64,000 bases of DNA, taken from assembly GCA_031308135.1 (NCBI GenBank), contig JAHLJT010000631.1:220389584-220453583 (forward strand). The letters run 5' to 3'. Shown here piece by piece: positions 33,871 through 46,480 of the stretch (positions are counted from its first letter, which is position 1; every line of letters begins with the position of its first letter). The notes below the pieces were generated by a model that searched no databases, was not told the origin of the DNA, and was given only the letters and a program-made list of their open reading frames with translations. A program made the translations under genes and the position numbers. Origin of the DNA: Acheta domesticus. Its lineage: Eukaryota > Arthropoda > Insecta > Orthoptera > Gryllidae.

Positions 33871-34216
33871 CTGGGGACACAAAATGTCTGTGAGATCTAG
33901 TGACACATATAGCACCTCTAGCCGCCACATTGCGCCTATCAGCACAAATAGCTTCACGCAAATTAGCATCCTCCTCCAGCAGACGCATCACGCCCACCAG
34001 CGCGATTAGCTTCGCGTACAACAGCATCTTAGGGACAGAAAATGTCGGAGGTTCCTACCCGTAACTCATACACGACCACTTTCTGCAGCCACGTCACACC
34101 CATCAGCGCGATTAGCTTCGCATACAGCAGCATCCTAGGGACAGTAAATGTCTGAGGTCCCAACCCGCGGCACATACATCACCACTTCCAGCAGCCACGT
34201 CACGCTCATCAAGCGG
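33871..34216 (-). repeat. Tandem micro-duplications of the intron/exon junction before the Mthl exon
   Basis: Four degenerate copies of the first about 55 bases of the TM6 exon lie in the upstream intron. Three carry the preceding acceptor tail (CGACATTTTCTGTCCCTAAG, ATTTACTGTCCCTAG-type). Copy starts at 33970, about 34028 and 34134, with a cut copy at 34189-34216. Spacings are about 100, 58, 106 and 55. The copy at 34134 is in phase with the true exon start (264 bases) but meets a TAA, so none gives an open read-through. Confidence 0.75.
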
Positions 34217-34910
34217 CTTTTTTACTGAAAATTTTGATTTTAGTGGAACCTTGAAGCTCCAATGACTTTCACATTTTCCCAACAATAGATGCCAATTTTT
34301 TTAACTAATTCGTCACATAGAGCCATGTATGATTGATTATTTAATGATTATTTAATGATATATAATTTGATTATTAAAATCTAATTTTCGTTGAATTTTT
34401 AAGATTCCAAAAATAAAATTTGTTTGATCTTTGGTATTGACAGAGATAAATGTGCTGAATAACGTGTTGTCAACGCTATATTTATGTATTCTTTTGATTT
34501 TTCAAAACTTTTCAAAATGTATTTTTTAATATTAAATGTATCTCTCACCTCTATTATATTTACACCTTTGAAGCTTTTTATGTTAATGGAATTGCGACTA
34601 CAATTCTGCAAATAGTTTCTTATGAAATTTCTCGAAAGCTGAATTTTTTGTTTGAAATTAACACAAAATTGCGCATTTTCCCCAAAACTCAAACAAAAAT
34701 GGACTCAGAAACGGATCCATCTTCTTCAATGAAACTTTCAAACATAAACCCGCTTTTATTCCTTTTCCTTCTCCTTAAGTTATATTTCAATTCTATTACT
34801 ATTAGGGGACCGAAAAGTAAAAAATGTAAAGAAGCGTACTACATGACTATTTCACAAATCACTCTTTTCCCAATAAAAACATCATATACAAGAAGATAAA
34901 AGCATTGTTT
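34217..34910. repeat. Repeat H copy (diverged)
   Basis: H-like phrases (GAAATTTCTCGAAAGCTGAA, ATTGCGCATTTTCCCC) and TAGGGGACCGAAAAGTAAAA near 34801. Non-coding. Confidence 0.5.
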
Positions 34911-35081
34911 TATCCAATACGTGTTGTTAAAGTATTCTACAGCTTCTTTGTAGAATGTGTTGATTTTTGAGATAATTGTTTATTACTGAGAGCGGAGTTG
35001 ATAGATTTTGATGCTCGCATAACTTTGTTTACATCATTGTTACGGAAAGAAATAATGTGAAATTTCTTAAAATGCATAATT
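34911..35081. other. No recognised feature
   Basis: AT-rich spacer up to the piggyBac MITE. Confidence 0.4.
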
Positions 35082-35863
35082 TTAACCCGACAGTAGGCGC
35101 GCCACGTTTTGTGGCAAATTGAGGCGCGCGAGGTGCCTCAGTCGCCCCACAGTAAAAATATCACGAAAACAATTAATACCAAACTATTTTGTTTCTTTAA
35201 TGAATACGTGTTTATTTCCAAGTATTTGTACATAGTTTCGAAACAAGTACAAATAAATTTTAATTTTTAAGAATGTTCTTTTTGCAAACAACTTTCACGA
35301 AGCAGGAGCTCACGATTTCCTCCTCATCGCGTATAGGACGAAATTTCGTTTGTGCCTAAAAAAGTATAAGAATACAAATAATATGATGTAAAATATGATA
35401 TAAACATATTTCAGAGTACAACATACATTACAATATAAATAAATATAAACAAAGATACATAATAATATATCATAACAGTGTAAACATATTCTAATTATAC
35501 CATTAAAATATTTGTTACGAAAAAATGTTCTAGAACAAAAGCACTTACTATGGTGTATATTTGAAACTAAAACATCTCTCTGTGCCGTCCTGTTGAGAAT
35601 TACTATGAACAGCCTGGCAGGAAGCGATAACAAAAATTGCGCGAGGTGACTTGGTGGCCCCCACGCAGCGCGCCATCGCCTTTGTGACGAAATTTCCAGG
35701 AAAGAACAGGAAGCAGTTGAAAGAGAAGAGTTGAGATATGTGCACAAACTTTCCTCGAAAGATATTGAGAATCTGGTAAGATTATAAATAAACTACAAGT
35801 ACAGTGGGCTCCGAAACATTGCTGGGGTGACTCCGGCACCCCGCGCGCTAACTGCCGGGTTAA
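35082..35863. mobile_element. piggyBac-type MITE, 774 bp, TTAA target duplication
   Basis: TTAA at 35082-35085 and 35860-35863 flank 35086-35859. The ends are CCCGACAGTAGGCGCGC and its inverted GCGCGCTAACTGCCGGG, followed inside by GTGCCTCAGTCGCCCCA and its inverted TGGGGTGACTCCGGCAC. A TTAA duplication with CCC...GGG ends is the piggyBac signature. No transposase is encoded. A second right arm of the family is at 58610-58926. Confidence 0.8.
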
Positions 35864-35929
35864 TATTGCAAAGAACATTGAAGGCCATGAATTCACAAAA
35901 ATATTAGGCAGTTATAAGTATATCTTCAG
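35864..35929. other. Spacer
   Basis: Short AT-rich spacer between the piggyBac MITE and repeat J/H. Confidence 0.4.
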
Positions 35930-38254
35930 TTTTATATTGTTTTTCCAACATGTAGTTCATTTCTTCCTCTAACACGAAACCATGATTAGATGGTTCCAGA
36001 ATTAGAATCAATGGTTTAAAATCCATGACTTGCGAGTCCTTGATACCGAAAAATTGATTTACGGGAAAACGTTTGTCCATATGTCTGTTTGTGAAAAAAT
36101 CTGGCGCCTAAACCATTCGTAGAATTTTTTCAAAATGAAAATTCTAATCGATCAACCGTGACTCGAAGCCCTGTGATTTTGAAAAGAACTCTTTACGTTT
36201 TGAGATTATTTTACATGAAAACTAGCGACATTTTCATAATTTACTAAACAATTCTGCTATGTAAAATTTTGTTTAAAGAATATCGTGAAACACACTTGTA
36301 ATAATGGCGTAGGTCCGATTCTCACTGATATTTCTGAATGCGCCTTCTTTGAATAGTGAGTCGAATGTGCTTGAAAACAGAAAAACTAATTTCATTACAA
36401 TCAATGGTTTCTCCATCCTTAATTATTTTCATGTTTGGTAGAATATTTGAAATAGATTGTAACCGCAAACTTTTAGGAAAAAAGCTTGTAGTCTGCTGTA
36501 CAAAATGGATTTATGATTTTTTGTGTATGCTCTAAAACATAAATTAATGTTAAAGAAAGACCAAAATGAAAGAAAGACTGTTGAAAATGATCGATATTCA
36601 TAACATTAAAGAGAATAACATTAATTATTCTTTAAAAACCTGTCATAATTTGTCTGCAGCATAAGTAAAATATGCCAAGATTATCAAAAATGCTTAGTTC
36701 AATTTTTTCTTAAAAATGTTCGATTAGGCGTAGAATACCTCATATACGAATATCCGAATATATGAAATGTCTTTTCTGAGTCAGAATGTGACCCGCCAAA
36801 CCCCGACAGATGACGAATTGCTTACCAATCAGGATCTGATAATAACAAAAAAACACACGAAGATAAGCTTCACCTATGCCACTGCTCTGCCGAAATATGA
36901 ACTAGCGGTGCTACAAAATGGCACAGATTTCCCGTATTAGTTTTCTGTTTCGTTTGGTCTCGGCTAGCTTTTCGGACTTGCCAATACTCTTGACAGCTGC
37001 CATCTATCGCCGCCCAACATTTTTTCGACTACATCTATCGCCTACATTTTATCCACATTTTCTTAAGTGTTCCGTTTTCCAATAGTAGAACAAACTATTA
37101 TTTTAAGAATATAAAAAAAATTAAACCTTGCCCTAAATAGCAATTTTCGGTGAAAAATTTGGAGCCGTTTCAAGAAAATGGCGTTTAAAACGCTACTCTA
37201 AATGCGAAATTTGAAACTCTTTTTTGAGTTTTGAGTTTGAAAAGTTTTGAGTTTTCGAAAACTTCATTTAAAGTCATTTGAAGCACTTACACTCACAAAT
37301 TCAATACTGTTTACAAATTGCTGGAAATGTGCATTTTAACATTATGAGAGAATTTTCAAAAAAATTAAATTTTTGCAATGTTTGAAAAAAATACACACAA
37401 ATTACCTTTATACCATATTAAAGAGTGCAATTAGCACTATCCGCTAGAAAAGTTTGAACAAAATATTTGAAGCCATTTTAAAAAATGGCGTTTGAGCGTT
37501 TCTCAAAATGCGCAATTTTGAGCTAGTTTTCACAGAAAAATATTAAATTTTCGAGAAACTTTATTTGACATTATTTAAACACATGTACTCATTAATATAC
37601 TAATGTAAACAAATCGCCACTAATGTAAATATTAACGACGTGAGAGACAAGTAAAAAACTACATTTTTGCAATTTCTGAAAAAACAAATTAATAGAGGAA
37701 TATGGCGTTAATGCCATCTCATAGAGCACATGTAGCACTATTCCTACAAAACGTTTAAAGAAATAATTTTGGAGAAAATCTGCTTTTGGGATTTTTTAAA
37801 ATTTTGTTTGATGATTTTTTAAACTTTCGATTGATCTGAGAGATTTGAGAGATCTATAAAAAACATTACATTTGTGTAATTTTCGAAAAAAACAAAAAAT
37901 ACCTCCAAACGAACATTATGTCATATTATAGGGTACAATTAGCACTATCCGTTCCAAACATTTAAAGAAAAAATTTTGAGCCATTTATGAGAAAATGGCG
38001 TTTAAGCGTTTCTGAAAATGTCGAATTTTGAACTAGTTTTCACAGACAACTGTTGTGTTTTCGAGAAATTTTACTTAATATTATTGACAACACATGTACT
38101 TAAAAATTTAATAATGTGAACAAAGCGCCGCTAATGTAAATATTATCGGCGTGAAAGACAAGTCAAAAAATACATTTTTGCAATTTTTGAAAAAACAAAA
38201 TAATACAGCAATATAGCGTTTATGTTATCTGATAGAGTATATTTACCACTATCC
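35930..38254 (+). repeat. Repeat J/H composite copy (left of the gap)
   Basis: J phrases at 35945-36150 (TCTAACACGAAACC, ACCGAAAAATTGATTTACGG). A segment at 36714-36870 recurs at 57345-57505. The H head is at 36901 (ACTAGCGGTGCTACAAAATG). Tandem H modules follow: AAAATGGCGTTTRAGCG-type phrases at about 37180, 37485 and 37995. The copy runs into gap 38255-39254 at CACTATCC. Confidence 0.7.
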
Positions 38255-39254
38255 NNNNNNNNNNNNNNNNNNNNNNNNNNNNNNNNNNNNNNNNNNNNNN
38301 NNNNNNNNNNNNNNNNNNNNNNNNNNNNNNNNNNNNNNNNNNNNNNNNNNNNNNNNNNNNNNNNNNNNNNNNNNNNNNNNNNNNNNNNNNNNNNNNNNNN
38401 NNNNNNNNNNNNNNNNNNNNNNNNNNNNNNNNNNNNNNNNNNNNNNNNNNNNNNNNNNNNNNNNNNNNNNNNNNNNNNNNNNNNNNNNNNNNNNNNNNNN
38501 NNNNNNNNNNNNNNNNNNNNNNNNNNNNNNNNNNNNNNNNNNNNNNNNNNNNNNNNNNNNNNNNNNNNNNNNNNNNNNNNNNNNNNNNNNNNNNNNNNNN
38601 NNNNNNNNNNNNNNNNNNNNNNNNNNNNNNNNNNNNNNNNNNNNNNNNNNNNNNNNNNNNNNNNNNNNNNNNNNNNNNNNNNNNNNNNNNNNNNNNNNNN
38701 NNNNNNNNNNNNNNNNNNNNNNNNNNNNNNNNNNNNNNNNNNNNNNNNNNNNNNNNNNNNNNNNNNNNNNNNNNNNNNNNNNNNNNNNNNNNNNNNNNNN
38801 NNNNNNNNNNNNNNNNNNNNNNNNNNNNNNNNNNNNNNNNNNNNNNNNNNNNNNNNNNNNNNNNNNNNNNNNNNNNNNNNNNNNNNNNNNNNNNNNNNNN
38901 NNNNNNNNNNNNNNNNNNNNNNNNNNNNNNNNNNNNNNNNNNNNNNNNNNNNNNNNNNNNNNNNNNNNNNNNNNNNNNNNNNNNNNNNNNNNNNNNNNNN
39001 NNNNNNNNNNNNNNNNNNNNNNNNNNNNNNNNNNNNNNNNNNNNNNNNNNNNNNNNNNNNNNNNNNNNNNNNNNNNNNNNNNNNNNNNNNNNNNNNNNNN
39101 NNNNNNNNNNNNNNNNNNNNNNNNNNNNNNNNNNNNNNNNNNNNNNNNNNNNNNNNNNNNNNNNNNNNNNNNNNNNNNNNNNNNNNNNNNNNNNNNNNNN
39201 NNNNNNNNNNNNNNNNNNNNNNNNNNNNNNNNNNNNNNNNNNNNNNNNNNNNNN
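38255..39254. other. Assembly gap (1000 N)
   Basis: Placeholder run of N inside tandem H modules. The missing DNA is probably more of the same. Open frames across it are artefacts. Confidence 0.95.
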
Positions 39255-41460
39255 TTTTTTCAATTTCCTTGGGTCTGGGCTACCTATTCGAAATTGTCAC
39301 ATACTCGTGCGAACTGCCATCTATCGCACCCAAAGTACTTTTTTAAAAATATTTTCTGAATTTTTCGATGTCCTTATGGTAGAAACAGAAAAATTAATTT
39401 TAGAATTATAAAAGAACAGTAAAATCTTGTTGTAAAATGGGCAATTTTCTTCACAAGATTTGAGTAATTTTTAAGGAGAACAGACGCGCGATTACGCGCT
39501 ACTAAACTGCGAAATTTGAAGTTATTTTTCAGAGAAGAATTTTGAGTTTTCAAAACACTTCATTTGAAGTCATTTGAAACACATTCCTTCCTAAATACAA
39601 TACTGTTTTACAAAGTTGCTGGGAATGTACATATTAAAGGTGTGAGAGATCTTTCAACAAAATTTCATTTCTGTATTTTTTTCAAAAACAAAAAAATACT
39701 GCAAATTGACTTTACAACATATTAAAAAGTGCAATTACACTATCCGTTCCAAAAAGTTTGAAGAAAAAATTCGGAACCATTTATGACAAATTGGCGTGTG
39801 AGGCTTTCGAAAACAAATATAATAATGTTCACAAGTTGCTCGTATGTGCATATTAAACATGTGAGTGAGTGATCTTTAAAAAAAATTACATTTGGGTAAT
39901 TTTTGAAACACAAAAGAAAATTCTAAAAATAAGCTTTACGTCATATTAAAGAGTACAATTAATACTATCCTTTTCAAAAGTTTGAAGAAAACAAAGGTAC
40001 TACAGAATCGCTCGTAATTTCCCATTTTAGATCCCTATTTCCTTTGTACTCGCTAGCTATTGCGGCTTGCCAACATTCTCTTGCCAGCTCCCATCAATCG
40101 CCGCCCAAAGTATATTTTTTGATATTCTAAAAATTTCTTGGTTTCCTAATGGTAGAACGGGAATATTAATTGTAGAATATTAAAGAACACTAAAACCTCG
40201 TCTAAACTGGTAATTTTTGTTTGTGAAAAAAATTGCAGATGTTTTAAGAAAATGGGGTTTAATCGCAACTAGAAATGCGAATTTTGGAAGCTCTTTCTCA
40301 CAGACAAAACTTCGAAAAACTTCATTTAAAGCCATTTGAAGCAATTACACTTACAAATTCAATAGTGTTTATAAATAGCTGGAAATGTGCATTTAAACGG
40401 TATGAGAGAACTTTCAAAAATTGGATTTTGTGTAATTTTTGAAAAACAAAAATACTCCAAAATTAACTTACGCCATATTAAAGAGTTAAATTAGCACTAT
40501 CCATTCGAAAAGTTTGAACAAAAAATTTGAAGACTTTTCGAGAAAATGGCGTTTGAGCGTTTCAGAAAATATAGAATTTTGAGCTAGTTTTCACAGAAAA
40601 CTATTCAACTTTCGAGAAACTTAACTTGACATTATTTAAAGCACATATACTAATTAATATAATAATTGAACAAATCGCCGCTAATGTAAATATTAACGAC
40701 GTGAAAGGCAGTGCAAAAGAAATACATTTTTGTAATTTTTGAAAAACACAAAACAATAGAGCAATATGGAGTTAATGTCATCATATAGAGCATATTTAGA
40801 ACTACCCCTAAAAAAGTTAAAAGAAAAAATTTGGAGCCTTTTTTGAGAAATATTTCTGTTTTTTTGTAATATTTTTAACTTTCTCAAATATTGTGTGCAA
40901 TATTGCGGGAAAAGTATTAAAATTTTCAAAAAAATGTACAGGGCCTTAGAGAAAGAACTCCCTTTTGACAACAACTTTTATTTGAAGGAAAAATCTTATT
41001 CTTCAATTTTGTAATTCTAGAACGCAGAAAAATTCAAACTTTTGCAATGTTCGAAAATTCAGAATTAACAGCGAAATTCGGACCTATGACAACTTAATAA
41101 GTGTGTTTTACTTATTCTGTAAGAAATTGAAAGAAAAAAAATTGGAGCCGTATTTGAGAAAATTTTGAAAATGGCCAAGGGGCTTCATGTAAAGTAACCC
41201 CAACTTTTGAAGAAAGTTTTTCAAAACCGCGGCTCATTGAGTGGACGGAGATTGACCGGGAATATCCATTTTAGAAGAATCGCTAGTATGGTGTTAAAGC
41301 GCTATTTGTGTTCACAGACTGACGGACGGACAGATGGGCGGACTGACGAACGTTTTGAAAAAACACTTTTTTCGGTATCAAGGGACCCCAATAACGTGTA
41401 TTTCCGTTAAAATCTGGAAATCGATTTTCCGCAGCATTACATAACTTTCCCTATACTACG
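39255..41460 (+). repeat. Repeat H tandem modules and tail
   Basis: H heads at 39264-39345 and 39996-40115. Modules at about 39480, 39780, 40250 and 40548. Tail at 41100-41455 with the GACGGACGGACAGATGGGCG patch, CTTTTTTCGGTATCAAGGG and GCAGCATTACATAACTTTCC ending at TACTCCGTAT. Confidence 0.7.
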
Positions 41461-41535
41461 TATATTACTCCGTATTTGAAGTACGTTTATTGTCGACAAA
41501 CAATTTTTACAGTTGGTGATAGTTTTGCAATACTC
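41461..41535. other. Spacer
   Basis: Short AT-rich spacer between repeat H and the LTR. Confidence 0.4.
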
Positions 41536-42041
41536 TGTTATGTCGCGTATATCACTTAGCGCATAAACTTTCGGATTTGGCGCGCGTGGAGAGAGACAGA
41601 CAGCGCGACACTGGCGGTGGATAGGGGCGGCGCTTGCGACAGCTTAAAGGACACGCCCAGCAGGCTCCAGGTTAGGGTATTCCTCGTGGGGCGCCGTGAG
41701 GAACGATCACTGCCTAACATCGGTCCATTTTAAAGGTCAGGAGAGCTGGCCGGCACCCCCCACGGCACTCGGGCCGTCCCAGTCCAGAGAGAACCAGCAG
41801 CCAGAAGTCTACGGCGTGGGTCGACGATCTCGCTAGCAGTTCAGCGGGAAACGTCCAGAGCCGGGCATTGGAGATTGCCACGGACCGAGAATATGGCTGG
41901 CACCTTGTTTGTAAATAAAAAGTCAATAGGGTATTGGAAATTTCTTAGAACTGGCTATATGGCTGGCAACTATTGTAAGTAATTATGAATCAATAAATGT
42001 GTTGTTGAGTTGGCGTGCGACTTTCATTTATGGACATAACA
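41536..42041 (+). mobile_element. LTR of a Gypsy-type retrotransposon, about 506 bp
   Basis: Begins TGTTATGTCGCG and ends GGACATAACA, so it has TG...CA with a 7-bp inverted TGTTATG/CATAACA. It is GC-rich with an AATAAA at 41990-41995 near the end. It is followed at once by ACTGGCAACGAGGAAAA, a primer-site-like TGGCRACGAGG sequence common next to insect LTRs. No gag/pol and no second LTR in the window, so it is a truncated copy. Confidence 0.6.
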
Positions 42042-42400
42042 ACTGGCAACGAGGAAAATTTGGAAGAAATTGGTTGCTGTGCGGGTCGTCGCCATAACAA
42101 TTGGCAACGAGGATAAACTCGGAGAGTGTTGTGGCTGCAGGCGTCGCCACGTAACAATTGGCGACGAGGCCACGTGCACAACGTGCAGCTGGTTTAACTG
42201 TGCTATAACAATCGGGAATCGGCGACCCACGCGACAAGTGCTTTGGTATGTCGCCGTATCAAATGGCGATGAGGATAAACTCGGAAAGAAAGTTGTTGCT
42301 GTTCGGGCGTCGCCAATAACAATTGGCGAAGAGGAAAACTCGGGTGAGAATGGCTGCTGGGGTAAGTCAGCCAGATAACCAATTGGCGACAAGGTAAATT
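42035..42400 (+). repeat. Seven tandem LTR-end/primer-site-like units
   Basis: The phrase ATAACAATTGGCGACGAGG-AAACTCGG recurs, with changes, at about 42035, 42093, 42150, 42203, 42256, 42314 and 42374 (spacing 53-60). Each unit joins the LTR terminus (CATAACA) to the presumed primer site (TGGCGACGAGG). The rest of the unit is GTTGTTGCTGTGCGGGCGTCGCC-like. Confidence 0.75.
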
Positions 42401-42474
42401 AGTATGCTGCGCAGTGGCAGAATGGCGTGCAGTGAATGAAAGCCGCTAGTTTTGGCAGTCGATTTTGCGTGTTG

Positions 42475-42745
42475 GTCGTGTGTGCGTCGCCAAGGCGAGC
42501 GCGTGCGAACAGTGTATGTTCGTCCACGTCACGTAGGCCGCCACCCCGGGATTGATGTGGTGGGGTGCCATCAACTACAACGCGCGTCCGTCTTTGGTGT
42601 TCGTGGAGGGATCATTGGCCAGCGCTGGATACATCCATGCTGTCTGTGCTGATACCTTTCTTGCAACGGGAGGGTGGTGCGCTGTTCCAGCAGGACAATG
42701 CCCGCCCCCATATTGCCCGCGCCGCATTACTGACATCAGTGTGAC
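42475..42745 (+). pseudogene. Tc1-like transposase fragment
   Basis: Mixed frames give MWWGAINYNARPSLVFVEGS, then QQDNARPHIARAALL-type wording at 42690-42730 (CAGGACAATGCCCGCCCCC). These are the central and second-Asp parts of Tc1/mariner transposases. It lacks both ends and lies directly behind the LTR leader. Confidence 0.65.
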
Positions 42746-43029
42746 CCTCATCAAAAAAGACAATTTTTTATTATAAGTAAATATGATTATTAACATATCT
42801 CAACAGAATTTTCTTTCACTTATACGTAACATTTGCTTCTTGCTACATATGAAGTACAGTATATATGCTGTTAACATAATGCAGTGCTGAAAATAATGCT
42901 GCAAATACACAGGTGTCGAGATTTTAATTTCAGTAATCGTATCTACAATGCCGTTTTTTCTGTTCAACCTAAAATCTGTGTTTTCTCCCTTATCGCAATA
43001 TCTTTGTTCCTATACATAGTAAATTACTT
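42746..43029. other. No recognised feature
   Basis: AT-rich spacer. 42990-43040 resembles the J phrase ATACATAGTAAATTACTTACTC. Confidence 0.35.
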
Positions 43030-46000
43030 ACTCTAACATTGGAGAAAAGAGCAACCAGAGACGTCGAACGAGAGTTTGGCTACTCAGCTGGGTAAGACCT
43101 CCCCACAGGTGAGTGAGAAAAGAAAAGAGGAAGATATTTAGCTACCATTGGAGCTGAATCTACTGTGACTGCAAAATCGTCGCCACCATCTTATGGTCGG
43201 ATCCAATGATTCAGCTAGACCTTCTACTAGTGCGCTGTTAATGCACCACCTCCCAGGGTCAGTAGCCCTCCGAAGACTCCAGTGAGTCAAATCCCTATGC
43301 TGCTTTCTTCTTCTCCCCTGTATAGAAGGCCTAACCTCAAGGCAGGAAGAAGGCCAGTGATCCCCTGCTCCACACTTGTCCAAAGGGAGCGGAACACGTC
43401 TTTACAGGTGAGATAAGCAAGCAGCCTTGTATCGATTCCCTTCCAAAAACTCGGCTCACAGGTAGTGGCCCTGAGTAACTTACAATGATAGACATTACCT
43501 CCCTGAAGCAGGTAGGGCGATCCCTGACGAGGAGGGCGCTATAGTTTCACTGATGAATCAGCAGCTTTCGGCTGTGCCCGTCCTCTTTGATTCTGTTTTA
43601 TCTACCATTGACACGGTCCATTCCCACACTGCTGGTCGGTTGGACGGAACAAACTTTTATTGAGTCCTCGGCTGCTATGACGCCCGGAGTCGTAAATACT
43701 GAACTTGTCTCAACAGCGCCGCACCAGATGCCAAGCCTAATTGGAAGGAAAATATTTCAACTTGGATACTTCTCAAACTAATGTAGATCAAAAACTCGTT
43801 GAGATGGGAAATGAACTCAAAGAAATATTTAATTCCAGGACCAATTGAACGAGGTCTATGCCAAGTTGGTGGAGATTTTTGGGCGGCTCCTCTGTATCTA
43901 CCACCACCAGTCCTAAAAGGCCCGTAGACATGGAGGCAAACGCGCTAGGAAGCGCTACTCTAATGCTAGGGCGCAGGACCTTTTTAAGAATGATCCAGCG
44001 CTTTTGCTAAGTGCAGTTAGAAACGGGCATTGACTGTACTAGTGTGATCCACAGCCACCTTAATAGGGATGAGGTTAATGTCCTGTACAAATCCATCTGG
44101 GTAATAACAGTCCCCGATTCGGCATTCCGAGAGGGCGATAAATTGTCGACAACCTGAAATGGGACCCAGACAAAGTTCTATAAGCACGGTACAATTTGCA
44201 GAAATTAAAAGTCGTATGGCTGGAATGAAAACTGCCACGGTCCAGGACCAGATAAGAGAAAAGTGAGCCACATATCTTCAGGAAGCAAAAATTGAAATTT
44301 CTTCCCTATTGTACACCCAAATTTTATACAGTGGCTTTGTGCCTTCCGGGTGGAAAGACAATCGCACCACCCTCATACTAAAAGAGGGTAAGGATAATAA
44401 GTTTGTCACGAACTATCGCCCCCATCACAATTAGTTCTCTGCTATGCAGAATCTTTTGGGGCATCATGGACAAACGCATTCGATCCGTGATGAAGGTTAA
44501 TCCACGACAGAAAGGATTTATCCCGGAACCTGGTTTATTTCGCTAACGTTCAAATTCTTCACGAAGCAGCGACATGCAAAAAAGGGTGAGGGTGGTGTCG
44601 GCGTTGTGCTAGATAATCCAAAGCTTTTGACAGTGTTCCTCACACGCGGCGATTCGTTTGGGCTCCTGTCCAGGAAAGGAATCCCTGACACCTTTACCAA
44701 TTTGGTAAAGGACTACTTACGCCGTCGTTTCCACCATCATTCAGCACCCCTCTAAAGGATTGAGGTGCCATTCGTAGAGGAGTTAAACAGGGGGACCCCT
44801 TGTCACCCACTCCTTTTTAATTCCCATTATGGAGTGCCTTCTTGAGAAATTGCAAAAATATGTCCAGGAGAACAAGCTATTGGAAAGGAGTGGTGTCCGT
44901 GTTTAGCATTTGCTGACGATCTGTGGTGCTGTGTTAGCAAAAGATGCCACCAGGAGCTCAAGAATTGGTTATATGGTGGTAGAATATCTTGGGACCCTCG
45001 TATGACATTGTCTGTCTCGAAGTGTTCCATCATTTTCAAATTACAACCTTTGAAAGATCCTGGTTCATTAAGGACCCCTGTCTAGAAAGGTTGGGGGAGA
45101 AGAGACATCCTCTGGTCAGTAATGATCATACTCTAACATACCTGGGAGTGAACTATTCTATCTGGAATGGTTTCCCATTAAAGCATTCCTATCGAATTTG
45201 ATGGACGCAGTGACGAGGCTTCAGAGGGCGCATTTAAAGCCTACTCAGAAGGTTGGCATTACTTCATTACATATATAATGACACATACCTTTACCAATTG
45301 GTATTATCGATGCCATCTATGTCGATGCTCAGAGAAGCGGACGGTCAAATCAGTAAGTGCGTCAAACAGTTCTTACATCTGCATATGAGTACTACAGACG
45401 GCTTATTCTACCTGGCCATGAGAGATGGAGGACTGGATTGCTGCGGCTCGCCCAACACGTTCCCAGGGTAGCGCTGAACCTGGGATTACGATTAGAAAAT
45501 CTTCAGATCCTATTTGCAGATGGCTGAGCTCCTGTCCGAGTTTCTACTAACGGACATTGAAAACCGCCAGAACACTAAGACTCAACTGGCCCTATACAAG
45601 ATTTAAGGGTTTATAAGAAGAAATGCACCGATGACGAGGTAGCCGCTTGGAGAAACTGGAATTCCAAAGGAGAGGGGTTAAGGCGCATATAAACGATCCG
45701 ATTGAAAGATTGCCTTTTTGAAAAGATTATAATCTTCTGAAACCTGGTCTTTTTATAACTGCACTCCAATTGAGATAAAATACCGCTACGAATAGAAGAC
45801 TACTCTTAGTAGAGGGAGGCCCAAGGAGGATGTACAACAGCAGGAAGTGCAATACAGCGGTAGAAGCCATGAATCACATCCTCGGTCAGGCATTTTTACG
45901 AAGTCAGCAAGAATAATAAAGCGTCATGACGAGATTAAAAATTTCGTATAGGGGGAAGATGTTTCGGAAATCGGACACTGTGGTGTCCACGGAAGCCACT

Positions 46001-46480
46001 TTCACTGTTGGCCGAAGGGGTTAGACTCAAACCTGACCTGGTAATAAAAAGCCTGAAGGGGTCCACGTGTTCGATGTGACTGTCCGCACGAAGATGGGTC
46101 TAGCCTTCTAAAAGCAGGAGAGGAAAGGTGGTAAAATACCAACCAGTCATTCCCCTGGCAGCCCAACTTCATGGAATGTCCAACGCCAGAATCCTGCCAG
46201 TGGTGGTAGTACCTCAGGGGCTATGCCAAGATCCACAGTCAGTGCCTCAAGTCGTTGGGGATCACGTCTCGAGGGGATCTCCTGACAATCTTGTTAATTG
46301 TGGCTCTCAGAAGCTCTACACACAATTGTAAACTATGATGGCGCAATTTAGCATTGCTGGTAGTAAATGTAGAAAAGGAAGTCTTGGTCCTGTGAGGAAA
46401 TTATTAATCTTTTTACCGATTGTAAGCACATTTCTGACGGCAACATCCCCGTTGAGGAGGACTGTAACCAATTAATTAAA
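43030..46480 (+). mobile_element. R2-superclade LINE, heavily decayed
   Basis: Frames are broken about every 100-200 bp but the order is clear. N-terminal basic part near 43930-44000 (AQDLFKNDPALLLSAV). RT near 44220-44420 (AGMKTATVQDQ, PSGWKDNRTTLILKEGKDNK, YRPITISS, canonical for R2 types). Motif A degenerate near 44610. Motif B RGVKQGDPLSP at 44777. Motif C FADDLW at about 44908. YLGVNYSIWNGF at 45140. Zinc knuckle RKCNTAVEAMNHILGQ at 45850-45890. Restriction-like nuclease KPDLVIKSLKG and VFDVTV at about 46035-46090, then EKGGKYQPVIPLAAQLH and RILPVVVVPQG at 46115-46215. The PDLV...VFDVTVR end is that of R2/R8/Hero-type proteins. It is not in an rRNA gene here. Confidence 0.65.

Noticed and set aside
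42024..42392. Minus-strand open frame over the LTR leader repeats
   Set aside because: Product of the tandem 53-60 bp units. No codon or domain signal.
42035..42400. CRISPR-like array
   Set aside because: The units are degenerate, without constant repeat and unique spacer structure, and they lie in an insect LTR leader.
43030..46480. Bona fide R2 in 28S rDNA
   Set aside because: No rRNA sequence is present in the window.
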